Position numbers and translations under genes: made by a program. Under the pieces are notes generated by a model. It was not told where the DNA came from, did no database searches, and saw only the letters and a program-made list of their open reading frames with translations. DNA of 63,738 nucleotides, taken from NCBI RefSeq assembly GCF_001718195.1, contig NZ_MCNV01000037.1:1-63738 (forward strand), written 5' to 3'. Shown in pieces: positions 26,364-35,712 of the stretch. How positions within the stretch are numbered: the first letter of the stretch is position 1; each line of letters starts with the position of its first letter. The DNA comes from Paraburkholderia nodosa. Its GTDB lineage: Bacteria; Pseudomonadota; Gammaproteobacteria; Burkholderiales; Burkholderiaceae.

Positions 26364-28478
26364 TCAGGCCAACTGGAGCTGGATATCTTCTCCGGGCGTG
26401 CGGACCTGATAGCCCATTGCCCGGTAGCCGCGCTGGCGTTTCTCCCACATGCGCTGCAGCACCGGATGGCCGCCATCCACATAATCGATCACCCGTACGC
26501 CGGTCTTGCCCGCATGCTCGCGGTGCAGCCGGCCGGCGTACTGCTGCAGCGTGCCCCTCCACGCAACCGGCATGGCCAGCACCAGCGTGTCCAGCGCCGG
26601 ATGGTCGAAGCCTTCACCTACGAGCCTGCCAGTCGCCAGCACCACGCGGGGCGTGTCACCGGCCAGCGCGTCAAGGGCAGCCAGCTGTGCCACCCGCGCT
26701 TTCCGGCCGAGGCGACCGTGCAGCACGAACAGCGGTTGTACCGTGTCTTGCAGCATCTGCTGCAGGCTTTCGAGATGGTCCGTGCGCTCGGTGAGTACCA
26801 GCACGTTCCGCCCCTGCCCGTACTGTTCATGTACAGCCGCCGCGATCATCTGCGTGCGCGGGGTGTCCTGCGCGAGCTGAGCGAACACCGCCTGGATTGG
26901 CGCGTCGGCCGCGACGTCCACTGCGGAGGTGAGCCTTTGCGGGAAGACCTCGAGCATCTGGGGCGCGCTGGCCGGGGATTTCGCCGCATGCCGGATCGGC
27001 CCGCACAGCATGAACATCACCGGTTGCTGGCTGTCGCGCCGCACGGGCGTCGCCGTCAGACCCAGCACGTAACGGGCATGGACGGCCTTGAGCACCGCCT
27101 CGAAGGAATCCGCCGAGACGTGGTGACATTCGTCGACAATGACATGGCCGTAACGCCGCAACAGCTCGCCGCGGGCACCATCGGGTGCCACGGATTGCAA
27201 CATCGCGACATCGATCCGGCCCGTCGCCTTCGACTTGCCACCGCCGATCGTGCCGATCGCGCGCGCGTCGAGTGCGAGAAACGACTGCAGGCGCTCGCAC
27301 CACTGGTCAAGCAGCTCCCGGCGGTGCACAAGCACGAGCGTGTTGACGCCACGCTGCGCGATCATCGCGGCCGCCGTCACGGTCTTGCCGAACGCCGTCG
27401 GCGCATGCAGGATGCCGGTGTCGTGTCGCAGCAGGTCGGTGACGGCCGCCTGCTGGTCATCGCGCAACGTGCCGGCAAACGGAACTGCAAGCGGCTCGCC
27501 GGTGCAGCGCTCGTCGCGGATGTCGCAGGCGATGTCGTTATCGCGCAGTAGCGTCACGACGTCGTCAAGGCATCCGCGCGGCAATGCAATGTGGCGCGGG
27601 CAGTTCTCGGCGCGCCCAATGATGCGTGGCTTGTCCCATACGCTGAAGCCGCGCGCCTGGGCCCGGTAGAACTCCGGATTCTGGAAGGCGGCCAGCCGGA
27701 TGAGCCGGTTGAGCAGTGCCTGCGGAAGCTGCGCCTTTTCAAGATAGAGCTGGTTCGCGAGCGTCAGTGTGAGCGATGCCGGCATCGTTCCGGCCAGCCG
27801 CTTCGGCTGCGCGGGTGGCGGCTTCCACGGTTCGGCCTGATCCTCCTCGGCGATGAACGCGACGTCGAGCGGGTGCGCACCGCCCGTGGCGCGAAAGATC
27901 ACCCCCTCGATGTCGCGGCTGTCCATGGTTTGCACGGACGCGAGATACGACCACTGATCAGCGTACGGCTGAAAGCCGTCATCGACAAACACGCTCCAAC
28001 CATGCTCGCGCGGGTGCTTCTGCAGCGGCAGGGCAATGAGGTTACCGAAGCCGCCTTTGGGCAGCACATCCTGGTTCGGGAAGAGCCGGTCATAGGACGT
28101 CAGTTCGAGCTGACGGGTCCGGGTACAGGTGTGGCTGATGATGGCTGAGCCCATCCGTCGCGCGTCACGTGCAGCAACGGCCGACGAGAAGAAGATCCAC
28201 GCGTGAGCGCCGTTGCCTGAACGCGAGATTTCGAGCGATACGGGCACGTCCATCTCGAGGCAGGATTGCCGGAATGCCTGCGCATCTTCACGCCAGCCTT
28301 CCTCGTCGAAGTCGACAGCGAGCAGGTAGCAGGTGCCGTCCGGCATTAGTGGATAGAGGCCCACTGTGCGATCGCCGGCCAGGTGCGTATAGACGACCTG
28401 GTCGTCCAGCGTCAGCAGTACACGATGCCCGCAGTCGGCACACCGGATGCGGGGCTTTCTGCCCGCGAGCGCTGACAT
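26364..28478 (-). CDS. TOTE-type primase-helicase, N-terminally truncated
   Basis: Protein of 704 visible residues with two parts. Residues 1-160 resemble the archaeo-eukaryotic-primase domain of TOTE conflict proteins: CADC zinc-ligand pair, the catalytic-type AVDFDEEGW, SRSGNGAHAWIFF and RLFPNQD. From about residue 330 a superfamily 2 helicase follows with Walker A-type HAPTAFGKT, DECHH, GLTATPVR, ATGRLVGEGFDHPALDTLV and QYAGRLHRE. Relatives usually have more sequence before KPRIRCADC. Here that part is lost at a junction with an integrase remnant near 28455-28478, so activity is uncertain. No partner nuclease is visible beside it. Confidence 0.8.
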   Translation of the reverse strand: MSALAGRKPRIRCADCGHRVLLTLDDQVVYTHLAGDRTVGLYPLMPDGTCYLLAVDFDEEGWREDAQAFRQSCLEMDVPVSLEISRSGNGAHAWIFFSSAVAARDARRMGSAIISHTCTRTRQLELTSYDRLFPNQDVLPKGGFGNLIALPLQKHPREHGWSVFVDDGFQPYADQWSYLASVQTMDSRDIEGVIFRATGGAHPLDVAFIAEEDQAEPWKPPPAQPKRLAGTMPASLTLTLANQLYLEKAQLPQALLNRLIRLAAFQNPEFYRAQARGFSVWDKPRIIGRAENCPRHIALPRGCLDDVVTLLRDNDIACDIRDERCTGEPLAVPFAGTLRDDQQAAVTDLLRHDTGILHAPTAFGKTVTAAAMIAQRGVNTLVLVHRRELLDQWCERLQSFLALDARAIGTIGGGKSKATGRIDVAMLQSVAPDGARGELLRRYGHVIVDECHHVSADSFEAVLKAVHARYVLGLTATPVRRDSQQPVMFMLCGPIRHAAKSPASAPQMLEVFPQRLTSAVDVAADAPIQAVFAQLAQDTPRTQMIAAAVHEQYGQGRNVLVLTERTDHLESLQQMLQDTVQPLFVLHGRLGRKARVAQLAALDALAGDTPRVVLATGRLVGEGFDHPALDTLVLAMPVAWRGTLQQYAGRLHREHAGKTGVRVIDYVDGGHPVLQRMWEKRQRGYRAMGYQVRTPGEDIQLQLA

Positions 28479-28760
28479 GATCGCGCGGTACCTTGCCGAT
28501 CACGCAGAAACCCTGTCTATCAATACCCTGCGCTCGCGGCTTGCAGCGCTCGCGCAATGGCATCAGACGCAGGGTTTTCCGGATCCGACGAAGGCACCGC
28601 ATGTACGCAAGGTTCTCAGAGGCATCGTTGCGCTGCATCCCGCAACCGAGAAGCGGGCGAAGCCCATGCAGCTCGCGCAGCTCGAAAAGCTCACAGCCTG
28701 GCTCGATGAGCAGATCGCCAGGGAAGCAGACGAGCGCGAGCGCCTCGCGTGCATTCGCAA
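28477..28760 (+). pseudogene. Tyrosine recombinase remnant (core-binding domain)
   Basis: IARYLADHAETLSINTLRSR, LAALAQWHQTQGFPDPTKAP and KAPHVRKVLRGI are typical of the SAM-like N-terminal domain of site-specific integrases. The catalytic domain is missing. At about 28760 the sequence joins an IS3 orfB remnant, and on the left it meets the helicase gene. It is probably the trace of the integrase that brought the accessory block. Confidence 0.75.
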
Positions 28761-28763
28761 CCC

Positions 28764-29035
28764 AATCAGGTGTTCACCTCGGACATCACGTGCATCTGAG
28801 CCGCAAAGGCAGTTGCTGGGATAACGCACCGACGGAAAGTTTCTTCAACAGCCTGAAGAACGAGCGCCTGCATGACACGAGGTATCGCACGCATCGCGAA
28901 GCCGTGGCGGACGTTCGAATATTTCGAAGAGTTTTATAACCGCAGTCGTCGTCACTCATCGCTTGGCTTCGCGTCGCCATCCCAGGTCATGCAAGACTGG
29001 CTTGTGGCTCAGCGGACAAGAGGTGCGGCTGCATA
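28764..29035 (+). pseudogene. IS3-family OrfB, C-terminal fragment with frameshift
   Basis: SRKGSCWDNAPTESFFNSLK contains the family DDE glutamate region. After a frameshift near 28915 it continues as EFYNRSRRHSSLGFASPSQV to a natural stop at 29035. Everything upstream of the last catalytic block is absent. Confidence 0.82.
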
Positions 29036-29124
29036 ACCCGGGCCTCTGGAAGGCGAAAAACCGGGGGAATCTCACGTGACACTGTCAATCAGCATTGCCC
29101 TCGACCCGAAACATCCCATCCCAT

Positions 29125-29823
29125 TCACTCCGTCCTCCATGCCAGCCGGTCGAACGGCGACTCGGATACCCCAAAGACCGAGACCACTGGGTCTTCTGCT
29201 ATTAACTGATAAACCCGCTGTAGCGTTGGAAATCCTTCTGGAATCGAAAAGACAGCTTTCGCCTCATCCGAGGCAGGCCGTGCTTGTAAAAGCAATCTTG
29301 AGCTTTCGACGGAAATTCCACGGTCATGTAGCAACTCACCAACCGACTTCCTATCCAGCTCGTCAACAATATCATCGCCAAAGCATTGCGACACGTATAG
29401 AGTGTCAAACACAATCGGCATTGTAGCAATCGACGTCAACGTTCTGACACAGCAAATGGGTTCAATTGGAACATCAAATTCTCTGAATGCGAAGCTTGAG
29501 AGCTCTTCTCGTGTTACGGAAACTATCGTGGTCTGTGGCTCAATAACAGGGGGCTGCCGACCGACAGAACGCGTAAGCGAAAAACCAAAATCAAGGATGA
29601 ATCGTCGCTTCTCCCTCACAAAGATTCCACGCCCGGGCACGCAGTCCACTATCCCAGTCGACCGGAGATCTTCTATTGCGCGACCTACAGTTGTCACACT
29701 GACACCGAAACTATCGGCGAGCTCGCAGATCGACGGCAGTCGTTCGCCCACGGCATACTCCTGCTCTGCCACACGCCGCGTTATCTCGTGCCGAATTTTT
29801 TCGTGTAGTCGCTTTGCTATCAT
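29125..29823 (-). CDS. GntR/HutC family regulator with UTRA domain (copy 3, diverged)
   Basis: Regulator of about 232 residues from the ATG at 29823. The winged helix (LPSICELADSFGVSVTTVGRA) is followed by a UTRA domain with VSVTREELSSF, IPEGFPTLQRVYQL and SESPFDRLAW, recalling the two regulators of the catabolic locus but more diverged. No target operon is adjacent; it stands alone between IS and intron remnants, so it may be an orphan. A 12-bp perfect palindrome (ATAGACGTCTAT, 29930-29941) lies about 110 bp upstream. Confidence 0.82.
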   Translation of the reverse strand: MIAKRLHEKIRHEITRRVAEQEYAVGERLPSICELADSFGVSVTTVGRAIEDLRSTGIVDCVPGRGIFVREKRRFILDFGFSLTRSVGRQPPVIEPQTTIVSVTREELSSFAFREFDVPIEPICCVRTLTSIATMPIVFDTLYVSQCFGDDIVDELDRKSVGELLHDRGISVESSRLLLQARPASDEAKAVFSIPEGFPTLQRVYQLIAEDPVVSVFGVSESPFDRLAWRTE

Positions 29824-29937
29824 TTTTTCACTCAGAAAAACTCCACAAAACATGCAAACCTTAATCGCGGTCGCTCGTAAACTTATCATATGTTCTGTTC
29901 CACTGAACCAATGAAACTGCACTAACCTGATAGACGT

Positions 29938-30386
29938 CTATTGCGTTTCCACTGGGTGGTAGATCGCATTGAGTACTTCGGCCGTGGCAAGCTGGACAAG
30001 CTTGTCCTCCAGCGCCGGCACGCCCAGCGGGCGTTTGCTGCCGTCGGCTTTGTCGAAGTACACGCGTCTGATAGGCTGGGGCCGGTAAGCCCCTCGGGCG
30101 AGCCGGTCGGACAGGTCCAGAAGCCGGCCTTCAAGGTCCAGTCCGTACGACTGCCACGTCTCGCCGTCCACCCCGGCAGCCCCTTGCGCTCCCGCCCGAA
30201 GTAAGCTGCCCGCAAGCGGTCGACCGCGTAGATGTGATGCAACAGGGTGGTCAGCTTTACACCCGGTCGGCCTTTGGCCGTCTGTCGTATGCCGTCGAGC
30301 GCCGTTCCCATGTCACAAGACCGCCCCAATCTGCGGGATGTGCGCGCTGCGACTGCATTGCCCTTGGCCTGCTGCCTTTCCTCCAT
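29938..30386 (-). pseudogene. Group II intron reverse transcriptase, N-terminal fragment
   Basis: It begins MEERQQAKGNAVAARTSRRL and contains TTLLHHIYAVDRLRAAYF. After a frameshift near 30180 the RT start motifs GETWQSYGLDLEGRL, GAYRPQPIRRVYF and RPLGVPALEDKLVQ follow. It ends at VLNAIY, before the catalytic YADD block. It is non-functional. Confidence 0.82.
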
Positions 30387-30548
30387 CCACCTTCATATCA
30401 ACCAAATTGATTCGCACGAGCGACAACTCGCTCGACGGGATAAGGGTCGTCCGCTCCGCGCAGCGTTTGGTCTCAGTGTTGTCCGTTCCTCGTTTCAATG
30501 TTTACCGCTTCCCTCCGATGACCACGTCGGAAGCTATTTCAAGAGCCT

Positions 30549-30646
30549 CCTAGACATCATGTATGGACCTGCCGCACCTCAAGTTACGCGGATTAAGCTT
30601 GAGGTGGGCTACACCGCGGCTCAGAGCCGCATTGAGGGGGCAGGTC
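30549..30646 (+). ncRNA. Candidate IS110-type bridge RNA region (copy 1)
   Basis: The 94-bp leader before the IS110 transposase is nearly identical to 60618-60711 (one visible mismatch). It contains a nine-base stem (CACCTCAAG 30575-30583 with CTTGAGGTG 30598-30606, 14-base loop) and a second hairpin (GCGGCT 30616-30621 with AGCCGC 30625-30630). IS110-family elements encode a structured bridge RNA between their left end and the transposase gene. That this leader is one is inferred from position, conservation and structure. Confidence 0.5.
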
Positions 30647-31249
30647 ATGAACAAGTTTAGCAAGTACGTGGGCCTGGATGTACATCAGGAAACGGTTGCC
30701 GTGGCGGTCGCCGACACGGCTGGCGAAGTGTGGTATGTGGGCGAGATTGTGAACACACCTGAGGCCATTGCGAAACTGGTCGCACAGCTCAAGCGGGGCA
30801 CAGGACGGCTTGCGTTCTGCTACGAAGCCGGCCCCTGTGGCTACACCATTTGCCGACAGCTGCGGGAACTCAAGCAGGACTGCCAGGTCGTGGCGCCGTC
30901 GCTGATTCCGAAGAAGCCGGGCGAGCGCGTGAAGACCGACCGGCGCGATGCCCTGAGCCTGGCGCGCCTGTATCGCGCCGGTGAGTTGAGCCCCGTGTGG
31001 ATTCCGGATCAGGCACAGGAGGCGCTGCGCGATCTGACCCGTGCGCGTGAGGACATGAAGCATCTGCAACGCCAGGCCAAGCAACGGCTGCTGTCATTTC
31101 TGGCGCGGCATGGCCATCGCTACACGGGCCGCTCCAGATGGACGCAAGCGCATTGGCGCTGGCTGGAAGGCATCAGGTTCGCCCGGCCGGAGCAACAGAT
31201 CGTCCTGCAGGAATATATCGACACAGTGCTTGTTCTGTCCCAGAAATAA
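30647..31249 (+). pseudogene. IS110-family transposase, C-terminally truncated (copy 1)
   Basis: The N-terminal RuvC-like DEDD domain is present (MNKFSKYVGLDVHQETVAVA, CYEAGPCGY, KTDRRDALSLARL). The reading frame runs into the IS630 element at about 31235 and the C-terminal Ser-containing domain is missing. The sequence beyond IS630 does not continue IS110, so the right half is deleted. Confidence 0.88.
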
Positions 31250-32378
31250 CTTTGCATAGCCGAGCCACTTTCTGGAAAATTGAATCGGCAGTCGCGGTCC
31301 ATACGAACGGTCGGCCGTGTTGGTTGTACTGCGCGATATATCACTCGATGCTGGTGATGAGTTGACGCACGTTCTTGAACGACCCTCGACGGATCGCCTG
31401 CTGTGTAATCAGGCCAAACCAGCGTTCGACCTGATTCAGCCAGCTTGAGTAAGTCGGCGTGAAGTGTATGTGGTAGCGCGTATGCCTGGCCAGCCACGCC
31501 CTGACCTTGGGATGCTTGTGTGTCGCATAGTTATCGACGATCAGATGCACATCGAGATCGGCAGGCACCGCCTGATCCACATGCCTGAGAAACGCCATGA
31601 ATTCCTTATGTCGGTGGCGCGGCTTACATTGCGCAATAACTTCACCGGTTGCCGTATCGAGCGCGGCGAACAGAGTGGTGGTGCCGTGCCGGACGTAATC
31701 ATGTGTCACTCCTTCGAGATAGCCCAACCCAATCGGCAACATCGGCTGCGTACGCTCCAGCGCCTGACACTGGCTCTTCTCGTCGACGCATAGCACCAGG
31801 GCATTGGTCGGCGGACTCAGGTGCAGGCCGACGATATTGCGCACCTTCTCCACGAAGTAGGGATCATTAGACAGCTTGGAGCTTTTTGACCGATGAGGCT
31901 GTACGCCGAACAACGACAGATATCGGGCCACCGAACTCTTCGAAATCCCTGTCTGCGCAGCAGCGGAGCGCACGCTCCAGTGCGTTGCCCCGTCCGGCTT
32001 CTCATGCAGCATCCTCGCAAGCAATTCCGCGACTGCTTCATCATCATGCGTGCGAGGCCGGCCTGGACGGGCTTCATCATGCAGACCGGCAAGTCCGTGG
32101 GCAACAAAGCGCTTCTTCCAGTGCGTAATTGCAGGCGGTGTTACTTCGCACTGCGTCGCAATTTCTTGACCCGTATGACCGTCAGCGGCCATCAAGATAA
32201 TCTTTGCCCGGCGCACGAGAGAGTGAGGCAGCGAACGCGAGCGGCTCATTGAGAAAAATTGCTCTCGCTCCAGCTCCGACACGACAAGCTCGATTCCTTT
32301 GCGTCCCATGATCGCCCCCAACTCACCGTGATTCGATCATAGACCAATCTGAATTTACGTTAAGTCATTTCTGGGACG
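31236..32378 (-). mobile_element. IS630-family insertion sequence
   Basis: Imperfect terminal inverted repeats enclose a single transposase gene: TGTCCCAGAAATAACTT at the left, and on the other strand CGTCCCAGAAATGACTT at the right. It sits at the broken edge of the IS110 copy. A TA target duplication could not be confirmed because the right flank is rearranged. Confidence 0.82.
31341..32321 (-). pseudogene. IS630-family transposase with premature stop near the C-terminus
   Basis: DDE transposase of 326 residues with a helix-turn-helix N-terminus. Catalytic blocks are VLCVDEKSQCQ, DVHLIVDNYATHK and WLNQVERWFGLI. The frame stops at TGA 31341-31343 right after NVRQLITSIE. The same frame continues with YIAQYNQHGRPFVWTATADS and ARLCKVISGT, the normal family C-terminus, so this is a nonsense mutation. 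All three acidic residues precede the stop, so partial activity cannot be excluded. Confidence 0.85.
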
Positions 32379-32435
32379 AAATACTAGGCTTGGGCCGAGA
32401 CAAGAAACGCTCAGTCAAAAGCCAGTTGAAGGCAA

Positions 32436-34079
32436 TCACTTTTCTGGTGTAATTTCATATTCAAAAATATTCTGAATACCAATCGGGCCGCAGTAGGTTA
32501 GTCCTGTATCTCTGAAGCCAAAGCCTAGGTACATGCGTTTAGCTACCACATTCCGCGCATTGACGGCAAGCATTAAACGGTCGACATTTGGGCGATTGGA
32601 CGCGATCCACCCAATAGCTAGTTCTGCCGCAGCTTTACCGTACCCCTTACCTTGGTATGATAGGCCCACCCGCAGGCTGTGCATCGTCATAGCGTCCGGA
32701 TTCGCCCATTCTGGCACTGCGGCCTTTTCTCGAAGGACAAAAAAACCTACAACATCGTCATGCGCTACGACTGAAAAACAATGCTCGAATTCCGAATTTT
32801 GGCTTTGCCTCAGTTCTGAAAACACTACGTACAACGGGTCGACATATTGACATTGATCGGCATCCAGCCTGAGGTGCGCGACGGTAGCACTGTCGAGACA
32901 CGACAATTCTAACAGCCTGGCATCGCCTGCCACAATGTGGGAGGTCGGTGCGGTGCAAAAGGATTGTTCTGAGGCACTGGCGACTGCTTGTGAGACTTCC
33001 AGTTTTTGCTGTCGAGAGACAAGCTCGGGCCTCTCTTCTTCAATGACACGAGAAAGAACCTCGTCAAGTGTTCGTCTCCCCCACGCATAACACGACCAAC
33101 CGCTCAACACCTCCGTGGGTGCCTCCACAGTTACCGGTGCCTCCCGCACATAAGAAGACGTAATGGACAAAGACGAAAGCCAGTCGCCTTCATAGTTATA
33201 AATAGTATCGACATAGCGGTGTCCCTCATCTGGAAAAATCGCCACAACGTTTTTCCCGGGGTTCTTCCTGGACCACCAATCTGCCACTCTATAGGCTGCG
33301 CCACTGGTCGGCCCCATAAATAGCCCATGTTCTCGATGTAGTTGATGAGTTGCATGAAACACTTCTGCAGGCGTCAGCCAGTGAACCTCGTCAAACTGCC
33401 GATGATCCACGTTGGAAGGCACAATTTCCCCCCCGAGCCCACTAAGATCCCCCAAATCTCCGCAGGGCTGTCCGAACAAAACAGAATGTGGCATATCCAC
33501 GCCAATAGCGTGTAACTCAGGGAATGGCACTCTTAAAAATCTAGTAGTGCCTGACATCGACCCACCGGAACCAACTGGCCCCACCAGGCAGTCGACCTTC
33601 ACAAGTTTTTGGATCAGTAGTTCCGCGAACTTACCGTAGGCCAGTGGATTGCCGGTGTTAGAATATTGAGACGGCCAGAAGCTGCCAGGGATTTCCTTCA
33701 GATATTTAGCCAACCTATTTAGCCTAGCCTGTTGTAGCCCCCCTTGTGGTGCCGGATCGTTCACAACTTCTACGTGTGCACCAAGCTCTACAAGGCGGCT
33801 TTTAAGGTGACGATCGATTGCCCAATCGCTTACCAATATGAGTTTATAGCCATACTGAACGGCTAACATGGCTAACGCTAGACCAAATGTACCAGAGGAG
33901 GACTCGCAGATGGTGGCACCCGGTTTGAGCAGCCCCTCCGACACAGCTTGTTCGAGTATGAACCGCGCCGGAAGCAGCTTCATCAGAAAGAAGCTTGCCC
34001 CATAAAAATTAGCATCCAGCCTGACGATCCGTGGATTTTCGAAATCCTCAAGGTTTCGCATAATATTTCGATTCATCAT
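32436..34079 (-). CDS. Fusion of a cysteine-synthase-like PLP enzyme and a GNAT acetyltransferase
   Basis: Protein of about 547 residues. The N-terminal 320 residues are fold-type II PLP enzyme: candidate Schiff-base Lys34 in FFLMKLLPARF, phosphate loop SSSGTFGLALAML (TSGNTG in cysteine synthases) and VGSGGSMSGTTRFLR. After a linker, residues from about 400 form a GNAT domain with the acetyl-CoA motif YQGKGYGKAA and NARNVVAKRMYLGFGF. The Lys context is atypical. It follows the GHMP kinase gene, whose end overlaps an earlier possible start (34127). A phospho-amino acid from the kinase is a plausible PLP-enzyme substrate, the GNAT then acylating the product; this is inference. The start at 34079 is chosen with GGGA upstream and is not certain. 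Confidence 0.78.
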   Translation of the reverse strand: MMNRNIMRNLEDFENPRIVRLDANFYGASFFLMKLLPARFILEQAVSEGLLKPGATICESSSGTFGLALAMLAVQYGYKLILVSDWAIDRHLKSRLVELGAHVEVVNDPAPQGGLQQARLNRLAKYLKEIPGSFWPSQYSNTGNPLAYGKFAELLIQKLVKVDCLVGPVGSGGSMSGTTRFLRVPFPELHAIGVDMPHSVLFGQPCGDLGDLSGLGGEIVPSNVDHRQFDEVHWLTPAEVFHATHQLHREHGLFMGPTSGAAYRVADWWSRKNPGKNVVAIFPDEGHRYVDTIYNYEGDWLSSLSITSSYVREAPVTVEAPTEVLSGWSCYAWGRRTLDEVLSRVIEEERPELVSRQQKLEVSQAVASASEQSFCTAPTSHIVAGDARLLELSCLDSATVAHLRLDADQCQYVDPLYVVFSELRQSQNSEFEHCFSVVAHDDVVGFFVLREKAAVPEWANPDAMTMHSLRVGLSYQGKGYGKAAAELAIGWIASNRPNVDRLMLAVNARNVVAKRMYLGFGFRDTGLTYCGPIGIQNIFEYEITPEK

Positions 34080-34101
34080 CCTTTTATTCCCAGTGTTTTT
34101 A

Positions 34102-34986
34102 TCACTTCGCGATAACAGTAGCTTCAAATCCTGAACACACTAATTCACGGGTAGCCAAATACATGTTCTCCGCAGTTCTTTCGCTCGCCGGATCGAACAT
34201 CACGCCAATAACCGTTCCGCTGTGTGCTATCTGTAGTCCAACTGAACCATATTTTCGCCCAATTTCTTCAATATCGCGTAGACGTGGCTTTCGTAAAAAT
34301 CGCTGATTAAGCCAAGTGCTTGCTGTCGCGACGCGGCCGAGCAATTTTATATCGGATGTATCAATCCCTTTACGCAATAGAGCTCGAATCGGTCGAAAGT
34401 TCTCGACCTCTTCTAAGTTGTACTGGGGCAATTCCATATCAAGCGTGTTGACAGTCTGTTCGGTATCCGCAGTCACACTTATAAAGTCAATCGGAGGAAT
34501 CGGTCTCCTGAATGCTTCAAGAACAAATCCATCTCGTTGCGCAAATAGTACCGCCTGCTGCGAGAATATTGTTGAATCACATGCCGACTCAGCGCTTACT
34601 GCAATTTGCATAACATCGCTAGGCGGCAGCTCGATATCAAGCGATTCAAGAACTGCCAAGATGCTGGCCACTACATCAGCTGTGGATGACCCCATACCAC
34701 GCGCAACAGGGATATTGCTCGTAAGCCCAAGTACCCCCCCCACCCTCGCAGCCGAGAACCGCTCAAGCGTGATTTCTGCGGCGCGTTTGGCTTTTTCGCA
34801 ACGGCTTGGAAAAACGTCTACTTCTCGCTTGTTCTCGTTCGGCAGGAACTCTGCCCTTGACTTGAGACTCCGGTAAGGCATGGAGACTAAACCACGCCAC
34901 AGCAAACCATCATCGTCTTCAAACATTCCCTGGAGGAGCTCCCCGTGGTGTCCTGCGGCCTCGCCACTCCCTTGTTTCCGGTGCAT
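34102..34986 (-). CDS. GHMP kinase resembling PduX L-threonine kinase
   Basis: Kinase of 294 residues. The N-terminal substrate region GHHGELLQGMF resembles PduX and related kinases. The ATP loop is PVARGMGSSTADVVAS, followed by SACDSTIFS, and motif 3 is AHSGTVIGVMFD. PduX phosphorylates L-threonine. Here an amino acid such as threonine, serine or homoserine is the likely substrate. The ATG at 34986 is preceded by AAAGGAG, a strong site, although the same frame is open upstream to 35424. The gene is coupled to the PLP/GNAT fusion downstream. Its base composition is lower in GC than the operons at the left of the window, suggesting acquisition. Confidence 0.82.
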   Translation of the reverse strand: MHRKQGSGEAAGHHGELLQGMFEDDDGLLWRGLVSMPYRSLKSRAEFLPNENKREVDVFPSRCEKAKRAAEITLERFSAARVGGVLGLTSNIPVARGMGSSTADVVASILAVLESLDIELPPSDVMQIAVSAESACDSTIFSQQAVLFAQRDGFVLEAFRRPIPPIDFISVTADTEQTVNTLDMELPQYNLEEVENFRPIRALLRKGIDTSDIKLLGRVATASTWLNQRFLRKPRLRDIEEIGRKYGSVGLQIAHSGTVIGVMFDPASERTAENMYLATRELVCSGFEATVIAK

Positions 34987-35109
34987 ATTTTCTATCTCCT
35001 TTGGCTCTGGTTCAAGAAAGTCCAGTACGAATACTGGGAGAGTTTCATACGCGGCAACGGGGCGGTCTGCAACTCCTGGTAGTCTGCTGAGATACAGCTC
35101 ACCAGCTCG

Positions 35110-35410
35110 AGTAACCTCCCAAGAACTGCCGCATCTGTCTGGTCCGTATCGAATTGATACCGACCGTCTTGCCCCTGTCTCTGCGTACGCTCGCTTCGAA
35201 CCGAATACCACACCTGCACCAGCAGCGCACGAATCAGTTTGTCCTTGGCGCTGCACGGCAACTGCACTTCGGATGACTCGCGTACAAGCGTGCGAACACC
35301 CGGCCCATGCGCTTGCGCGCATCATTCCGCCAGATACGAATCGGCCGCAAGGGGTGGCTCGTAGCCTCAAAGTCATCCAGCGCTGCCATTGTGAACATCG
35401 CTTTGGCGTT
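35110..35410 (-). pseudogene. IS5/IS1182-like transposase N-terminal remnant with frameshift
   Basis: MAALDDFEATSHPLRPIRIW and RMGRVFARLYAS, then in another frame KDKLIRALLVQVWYSVRSER, reproduce the start of this transposase type. The rest is missing. The 35.5-35.7 kb stretch after it holds nothing I recognise. Confidence 0.65.
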
Positions 35411-35712
35411 GCCATCTGCTCCACGGATCGTTTCAGTCTTCAACAGCCCGCTAGGTCGATTCGCATACAAGATGCATGCCTGCAAAAATGAGACCGCCGA
35501 CGGTCAAAGTGATTGCACAACCACGCAATCAATTGAACGAATTCCTACAGCCGACGTCATCTAGATAACAAACGGGACAGCACGGGCTGTCGTTTCGGGA
35601 TTCAGAGATGGCTTCGCATTTCGATGTTTCATGGTCGAATGTCCGAGGCTGTTAGCGCCGATGTACTGCCCCCCGGGGGTGCGGACGAAAACTTGGACTA
35701 CCTAGACGTAGT

